Positions 59,435-64,000 of a stretch of 64,000 nt of DNA are shown here, in pieces. Below the pieces are notes generated by a model. The model was not told the DNA's origin and did no database searches. It saw nothing but the letters and a program-made list of their open reading frames with translations. The DNA is from Duganella fentianensis (lineage in GTDB: Bacteria > Pseudomonadota > Gammaproteobacteria > Burkholderiales > Burkholderiaceae_D): assembly GCF_009857835.1 (NCBI RefSeq), contig NZ_WWCL01000004.1, positions 620,001 through 684,000 on the forward strand, given 5' to 3'. How positions within the stretch are numbered: the first letter of the stretch is position 1; every line of letters starts with the position of its first letter. The translations under genes were made by a program, and so were the position numbers.

Positions 59435-60130
59435 TTACAGCAGACGACCGGCGGCCGACATACGGCGGAAATACTCCTTCAGCGGCAGCCAGACTATCAT
59501 GTCGTCAAAAGCGCCGCCCGGCGCATCCTCTTCAGCGCTGGCGGCGCGCAGTATGTAGTGCTGGCTCGTGGCCAGATTCTGCGCCTCGTCCGCTGCGTCG
59601 CCGCCGGCGGAGCGGTTTTTGCCTTCCGAGTACACCAGCACTGGCACACAGTCCGCGCCCGTATGACAGCGCTCCTGTCCGTCGATGAAATATAGCGCGC
59701 CACTACTGTCGCGGCCTTGTATGGTTTTGGTGGCGACGCTGACGCCCACTTCGGGCGGGCCATTGGCAAACGCCGGGGTGACACTGTAGCGCAGCGTTCT
59801 GCCCCAGCTATCGAGGCCGCTCACCCCCAGCGTTACCCACGGCAGTATGCCGGTGCAGGCAGATTCGGAATTACAAGGGTTGGGATTCTGGTGGCCGTCG
59901 GTGGCGGAAATCGCGGGGCGCGGCAGGCGTCCGTGGGTCATGGCATAGCCCATCAAGGCTTCGCTGGCCTGTCTGAGCAGGCGCTGGGTGTTCGCTGCGC
60001 GCTGGCGTTCGCTGCGCCGGCTATCCCACTGATGCACGATGACGGTCGCCGCGCCCAGCGCCAGTACGCTCAGCAGCATCAGCAGGGCGGCGCCGCGCTG
60101 GCGCCGGATAGGGCGGTGTGGAGTGCACAT
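59435..60130 (-). CDS. Prepilin-like exported protein, orphan
   Basis: 231 residues. The N-terminus HRPIRRQRGAALLMLLSVLALGAATVIVH resembles a type IV pilin/pseudopilin leader (G followed by a 20-residue hydrophobic helix). A GYAMTHGRLPRP segment and a Cys-bearing globular part follow. The usual Glu5 of mature pilins is not obvious, so it may be a minor pseudopilin or PilX-like protein. No other pilus or secretion genes lie nearby. Confidence 0.7.
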   Translation of the reverse strand: MCTPHRPIRRQRGAALLMLLSVLALGAATVIVHQWDSRRSERQRAANTQRLLRQASEALMGYAMTHGRLPRPAISATDGHQNPNPCNSESACTGILPWVTLGVSGLDSWGRTLRYSVTPAFANGPPEVGVSVATKTIQGRDSSGALYFIDGQERCHTGADCVPVLVYSEGKNRSAGGDAADEAQNLATSQHYILRAASAEEDAPGGAFDDMIVWLPLKEYFRRMSAAGRLL

Positions 60131-60268
60131 GGCTAGCGATAGTAGCTGATTTTGCCCCGTCCGGGGAAAAATGGCCGGGCGCAGGTGCTTGTCGGTACAA
60201 TGGCGCTTTCCGTATCCTTTATTTATGGTCGGTGCGTGCTTGCGCTGGCTGTTACTACTTATCTCATT

Positions 60269-62173
60269 ATGGCTGTTATTTCCCTATCGTCGGCGCAGTT
60301 AGCGTTCGGCCACGTTGCATTGCTCGATCACGCAGAATTTTCTCTGGAAAGCGGGGAACGGATAGGCCTGATTGGCCGTAATGGCACCGGCAAATCATCG
60401 CTGCTCAAAGTGATTTCGGGACGCTTCAAACTCGATGATGGCTTGCTGGTCATGCAGCAGAACCTCAAGATCGCCTATGTCGAGCAGGAGCCGGCCTTCG
60501 ATCCGGCCATGTCGGTATTTGATGCGGTGGCTGCAGGGATGGGCGCCCAGCAGGCCATGCTGAGCGAATACGAAGCGCTGACAGGGCAGTTTGGTCAGGG
60601 CGATGACGAAGCCCTGATGGAACGCATGCACGAGCTGCAGGTCCAGCTCGATGCCCAGGATGGCTGGAATCTGGCCAACAAGGTAGAGACCACGCTGAAC
60701 AAGCTCAATCTCGCGGGCGCTGCGCTGATGGGGACGCTGTCGGGCGGGATGCAGAAGCGTGTCGCGCTGGCTGTGGCGCTGGTGTCTGGCCCCGATGTGC
60801 TGTTGCTCGACGAGCCCACCAACCACCTCGATTTCACCTCTATCATGTGGCTGGAAGGTTTGCTGCGCGATTTCAAGGGATCCGTACTGTTCATCACCCA
60901 CGATCGCAGCTTCCTCGACAATGTGGCCACCCGGATTATCGAACTCGACCGCGGCCGGCTGCTGTCCTACCCCGGTAACTTCAGTGCCTACCAGGTTCGC
61001 AAGAGCGAGCAGCTGGAAATCGAAGAGGTCGAAGCAGCGAAATTCGATAAGTTTCTGGCGCAGGAAGAAATCTGGATACGCAAAGGCGTCAAGGCCCGCC
61101 GCGTACGCGATGAAGGCCGGGTACGTCGCCTGGAAGCCCTGCGTTTGCAGCGTGCCGCGCGGCGCGAGCAGCAGGGCCAGGTCAGGCTGGAATTGTCGGC
61201 AGGTGAGCGCTCAGGCAAGATCGTCGCCGATCTTGAGGCAGTGTCCAAGCGTTTCGATGACAAGGTCATCATTAAAGATTTCAGCGCCACGATACTGCGT
61301 GGCGACAAGGTGGGCCTGATCGGGCCTAACGGCGCAGGCAAGACCACTTTGCTGAAAATGATCCTGGGCGAACTGACGCCAGACACCGGCGTGGCCCGTA
61401 TGGGTACCAAGCTGCAGGTGGCGTATTTCGACCAGATGCGGGCCCAGCTCAATGAAGAAGCCAATCTGATGGATACCATCGCTCCCGGCAGCGACTGGGT
61501 GGAGATTAATGGCGCGCGCAAGCATGTGATGAGTTATCTGGGCGACTTCCTGTTCGCCCCCGAACGTGCCCGTTCACCTGTCAAATCGCTTTCCGGCGGC
61601 GAACGCAACCGTTTGCTGCTGGCCCGTCTGTTTGCCAAGCCCGCCAACTGCCTGGTGCTGGACGAGCCGACTAACGACCTCGATATCGATACGCTGGAAT
61701 TGCTGGAAGAGTTGCTGGAAGATTATGCCGGCACGGTATTCCTGGTCAGCCACGATCGTACCTTCCTCGATAATGTGGTAACTCAGGTCATCGTGTCGGA
61801 AGGGGGCGGGCAGTGGCGCGAATTTGTCGGCGGTTATACGGACTGGGAGCGCGTCAAAGCGGCTGCACCCGTCAAGCCGGTAGCGCAGGCCAAGCCGGTA
61901 GCGGCCCCGGCTGCGGTGCTGGCGGACAGCTTGCCTGCCAAGGCCAAGAAGCTCAGCTACAAGGAGCAGCGCGAGCTGGAAGAGCTGCCGCAACTGATTG
62001 CCAAGCTGGAAGACGAGCAAGCCGTACTGATGATTGAACTTGCTGCCCCTGATATTTACAGGCAAAATCCGGCGGAGGCCAAGCGCCTGGCGGCCCGGGT
62101 CGAAAGCATAGAGTCCGAGTTGCTGGCGGCGCTGGAACGCTGGGAGCAGATCGAGGCGCGGGCCCAGATCTGA
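60269..62173 (+). CDS. uup: ABC-F family ATP-binding protein Uup
   Basis: 634 residues without membrane segments. Two ABC cassettes: Walker A GRNGTGKSS and GPNGAGKTT, signatures LSGGMQKR and LSGGERNR, Walker B LLLDEPTNHLD and LVLDEPTNDLD. The inter-domain linker and a C-terminal coiled coil (residues 560-634, KKLSYKEQRELEELP) identify Uup. ABC-F proteins act on the ribosome; Uup affects precise excision of transposons. The start is ATG 60269 (MAVISLSSAQLAF); the longer frame back to 60152 is unsupported. Confidence 0.94.
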   Translation: MAVISLSSAQLAFGHVALLDHAEFSLESGERIGLIGRNGTGKSSLLKVISGRFKLDDGLLVMQQNLKIAYVEQEPAFDPAMSVFDAVAAGMGAQQAMLSEYEALTGQFGQGDDEALMERMHELQVQLDAQDGWNLANKVETTLNKLNLAGAALMGTLSGGMQKRVALAVALVSGPDVLLLDEPTNHLDFTSIMWLEGLLRDFKGSVLFITHDRSFLDNVATRIIELDRGRLLSYPGNFSAYQVRKSEQLEIEEVEAAKFDKFLAQEEIWIRKGVKARRVRDEGRVRRLEALRLQRAARREQQGQVRLELSAGERSGKIVADLEAVSKRFDDKVIIKDFSATILRGDKVGLIGPNGAGKTTLLKMILGELTPDTGVARMGTKLQVAYFDQMRAQLNEEANLMDTIAPGSDWVEINGARKHVMSYLGDFLFAPERARSPVKSLSGGERNRLLLARLFAKPANCLVLDEPTNDLDIDTLELLEELLEDYAGTVFLVSHDRTFLDNVVTQVIVSEGGGQWREFVGGYTDWERVKAAAPVKPVAQAKPVAAPAAVLADSLPAKAKKLSYKEQRELEELPQLIAKLEDEQAVLMIELAAPDIYRQNPAEAKRLAARVESIESELLAALERWEQIEARAQI

Positions 62174-62228
62174 CGCTGGCGCGGATGCGGTTTTAAAAAC
62201 ATCAATAACATCAGAAGAGGAAATCCGT

Positions 62229-62300
62229 ATGGCGGTGTGGTGTTGCGTCGAGCTGAATTTCGCTAGCCGTCCAAGGTCCTTGCGGGTGACCTGTGCTTAA
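62229..62300 (+). CDS. Short upstream ORF overlapping the CAAX-protease gene
   Basis: A 23-codon frame (ATG 62229 to TAA 62300) beginning MAVWCCVELNF. It has a good ribosome site (AGAGGAAA, 5 bases before ATG), better than the downstream gene, whose GTG start (62293) lies inside its last codons. It is probably a translational-coupling or leader peptide rather than a functional protein; it could also be spurious. Confidence 0.4.
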   Translation: MAVWCCVELNFASRPRSLRVTCA

Positions 62301-62955
62301 CCGGGCTGCCTGGGCCCGGATCCTGCCGTTTCTGGCCTATATGGCGTTCATCGTCGTAGCCGACCTGCTGAGCCGGGTCGGGGTGGATGCAGCTACGCTG
62401 CGCTGGCTCTATCCGATCAAAATTGGTTTTGTCTTTTTATTACTGGTTGTATTTTGGCGACAATATCAGGAGCTGGCGTCCTGGCGCTGCTCTGCTCGCC
62501 TGCTGGCGGTCGCCGCAGCAGCCGGCGTAGTGGTGCTCGTGCTTTGGCTGAATCTCGCAGCCGGCTGGATGGTAATGGGACAGTCAAGTGGCTTCGACCC
62601 GCGTAGCGGCGGCCAGATCGACTGGTCGCTGGCGCTGCCGAGGTTGGCGGGCGCAACGCTGGTGGTGCCCGTGATGGAGGAGCTGTTCTGGCGCTCATTC
62701 CTGATGCGCTGGCTGGTGCATCAGGACTTCGAGCAAGTGGCGCCGCAGCAGGTGGGGTGGGGCAGCTGGGCTGTCAGTTCACTGCTGTTCGGCATCGAGC
62801 ACAATCTCTGGCTGGCCGGCCTGGTCGCCGGCCTGATCTACGGATTTCTGTACCGGCGCAGTGGCAACATCTGGGCTGCCATCGTGGCGCACGGGGTGAC
62901 CAATGGGCTGCTCGGTATCTGGATTATTTCCACAGCCAACTGGAGTTACTGGTAA
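62293..62955 (+). CDS. CAAX prenyl protease-related protein (exosortase-associated type)
   Basis: 220 residues with about seven membrane helices. The CPBP protease motifs are EELFWRSFLMRW (Glu-Glu and Arg), FGIEHNLW (His) and AHGVTNGLLG (His). Small members of this family occur beside exosortase and EPS genes. It starts at GTG 62293 and overlaps the short upstream ORF. Followed after 48 bases by the EpsL-like gene. Confidence 0.88.
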   Translation: MLNRAAWARILPFLAYMAFIVVADLLSRVGVDAATLRWLYPIKIGFVFLLLVVFWRQYQELASWRCSARLLAVAAAAGVVVLVLWLNLAAGWMVMGQSSGFDPRSGGQIDWSLALPRLAGATLVVPVMEELFWRSFLMRWLVHQDFEQVAPQQVGWGSWAVSSLLFGIEHNLWLAGLVAGLIYGFLYRRSGNIWAAIVAHGVTNGLLGIWIISTANWSYW

Positions 62956-63003
62956 TATTATAATATCTAGTTGTTTTATCAATTTTTCCGGGGCGAGTAT
63001 TAC

Positions 63004-64000
63004 ATGTTGAGTTCTTTGGACGCTGCTGAGCAGCAAGGTCACAAGCGCCGCGCTGCTAAATACCGTGCACCAGCGCCTGTGTCGGCTGCGTTGTGCCTGA
63101 ATGCCATGATAGTCTTGGCCGGTAGCTGGAGTAGTATCGCCGCTGCCGGGACGTATGATGGGCTGCATCCGTACGCATCGCTTGCGACCAGCTATGACGA
63201 TAACCTGTTCCGTCTGGCGGATAGCAATCCCGGCTATGACAATCAGCGCGGCGACTATTCCACACAGTTGCAAGCCGGACTGCTGTTTAGTCAAATTTAC
63301 GGACGTCAGGAAATCAATCTGCAGGCCAAGGTAAGCCGGGTGAATTTCCGCCATTTCTCCGCGCTTAATTACAATGGTCGCGATATGCTGGCCAAGTGGG
63401 GCTGGCATCTGGGAGCTCACCTTGATGGCACGCTGGGCGTGAATTATTCCCAAACACTGGCGCCGTACACGGATGTGGAAACCCGGGAACGTAATCTGCG
63501 CACCGAACGCCGCCCCTATCTGACGGCAGGCTGGACGCTGCATCCTAGCTGGCGCGTACGTGGGGCACTGACGCAGAACCGTTACACCTATGATCTGAAC
63601 AGCCTGGCCTACAACGACCGCGATGAAAACGGCGCGGAAATCGGGGTCGATTATCTGGCGTCTAGCGGCAGTACCATAGGCTTGCAGACCAATAAAGCTC
63701 GCATGAAGTACGATAATCTACGCCGTCTGAGTGGGCAGTTGGTGAGCGCCGATACCGACCAGGATGATGTCAAGCTCAAGGTTTTCTGGCGCATCACGGG
63801 GATTTCCGATGTGCAGTTCCTGGGGGGGCGTTCGCGCCGCACCCATTCTTTCTACACCGAGCGGGATTCCAGTGGGTTCAATGCCGAATTGCGCGCCAGC
63901 ACGGCCCTGAGCGGGCAGTGGGGCGCCGATGTGTCGCTGTGGCGTAAGTTTGAAGGTGTGGAAAGCAATCTGGTCAGTTACAGCCTGAACACGGGCGCCC
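63004..64000 (+). CDS. epsL: EpsL-like outer-membrane beta-barrel of polysaccharide export (5' part)
   Basis: The open frame from ATG 63004 runs past the window end; 332 codons are visible. It starts with a hydrophobic signal-like segment (CLNAMIVLAGSWSSIAAA), then HPYASLATSYDDNLFRLAD, a segment typical of PEP-CTERM-associated EpsL, and alternating amphipathic strands (RQEINLQAKVSRVNFRHFS, TLGVNYSQTLAPYTDVETRERNLR). A likely outer-membrane protein of the EPS/exosortase locus. No recognisable strong Shine-Dalgarno (GGGGCGAG). Confidence 0.8.
   Translation, partial: MLSSLDAAEQQGHKRRAAKYRAPAPVSAALCLNAMIVLAGSWSSIAAAGTYDGLHPYASLATSYDDNLFRLADSNPGYDNQRGDYSTQLQAGLLFSQIYGRQEINLQAKVSRVNFRHFSALNYNGRDMLAKWGWHLGAHLDGTLGVNYSQTLAPYTDVETRERNLRTERRPYLTAGWTLHPSWRVRGALTQNRYTYDLNSLAYNDRDENGAEIGVDYLASSGSTIGLQTNKARMKYDNLRRLSGQLVSADTDQDDVKLKVFWRITGISDVQFLGGRSRRTHSFYTERDSSGFNAELRASTALSGQWGADVSLWRKFEGVESNLVSYSLNTGA

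Overview
The window reads as a chromosomal segment of a high-GC betaproteobacterium, most likely Oxalobacteraceae (Janthinobacterium/Duganella/Massilia-like). This is inferred from gene content: a cobalamin-riboswitch btuB, the exbB-exbD-lpxK-trm112-kdsB-adk run, a CoA-dependent 2-aminobenzoate pathway and an EpsL/exosortase-type polysaccharide locus. Genes are densely packed on both strands. I see no insertion sequence, integrase, phage gene, rRNA or CRISPR array.

Layout. 1-2204: start of a cNMP-binding/thioredoxin-reductase-like gene, cysM, and a small conserved regulator-like gene. 2205-7253: leftward operon moxR - DUF58 - transglutaminase (TgpA) - mltB. 7327-15603: S9 peptidase, histone-deacetylase-like hydrolase, OPT transporter, GTPase YlqF, GFA protein, a class D beta-lactamase and a DODA-type dioxygenase. 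15773-18914: promoter, cobalamin riboswitch, btuB-like receptor and btuF. 18991-20048: dsbA and a small membrane protein. 20058-25764: leftward efflux operon (NodT-type channel, MarR, FUSC pump, DUF1656, HlyD) preceded by a small Ala-rich secreted protein. 25884-27772: divergent TetA-like MFS pump and TetR with a palindromic operator. 27860-32257: sodB, a LacI regulator divergent from glk, and xseA.

32258-33266 is a 1 kb non-coding region between divergent xseA and exbB. It holds five diverged modules. In each one an IHF-like site lies at exactly the same distance from a DnaA-box-like sequence (49 bp between the reference points used here). This is the most unusual structure in the window and resembles a datA/DARS/oriC-type DnaA-control locus.

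33267-39702: exbB, exbD, lpxK, trm112, kdsB, adk and the proton pyrophosphatase hppA. 39796-50139: a secreted hypothetical protein, an SDR dehydrogenase with an ACGT-type operator, ggt, a patatin phospholipase, a 1650-residue hybrid sensor kinase and a response regulator. 50286-57346: compact catabolic operon for 2-aminobenzoate via CoA thioesters (ligase, bifunctional monooxygenase/reductase, MarR, enoyl-CoA hydratase, acyl-CoA dehydrogenase, RidA-like). 57492-64000: left edge of an exopolysaccharide/exosortase-type region (acyltransferase, tRNA-Arg, serine acetyltransferase, CAAX-protease-related protein, EpsL), interrupted by a prepilin-like gene and the ABC-F protein Uup.

All calls come from reading the sequence and the translated proteins. 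No database search was possible.
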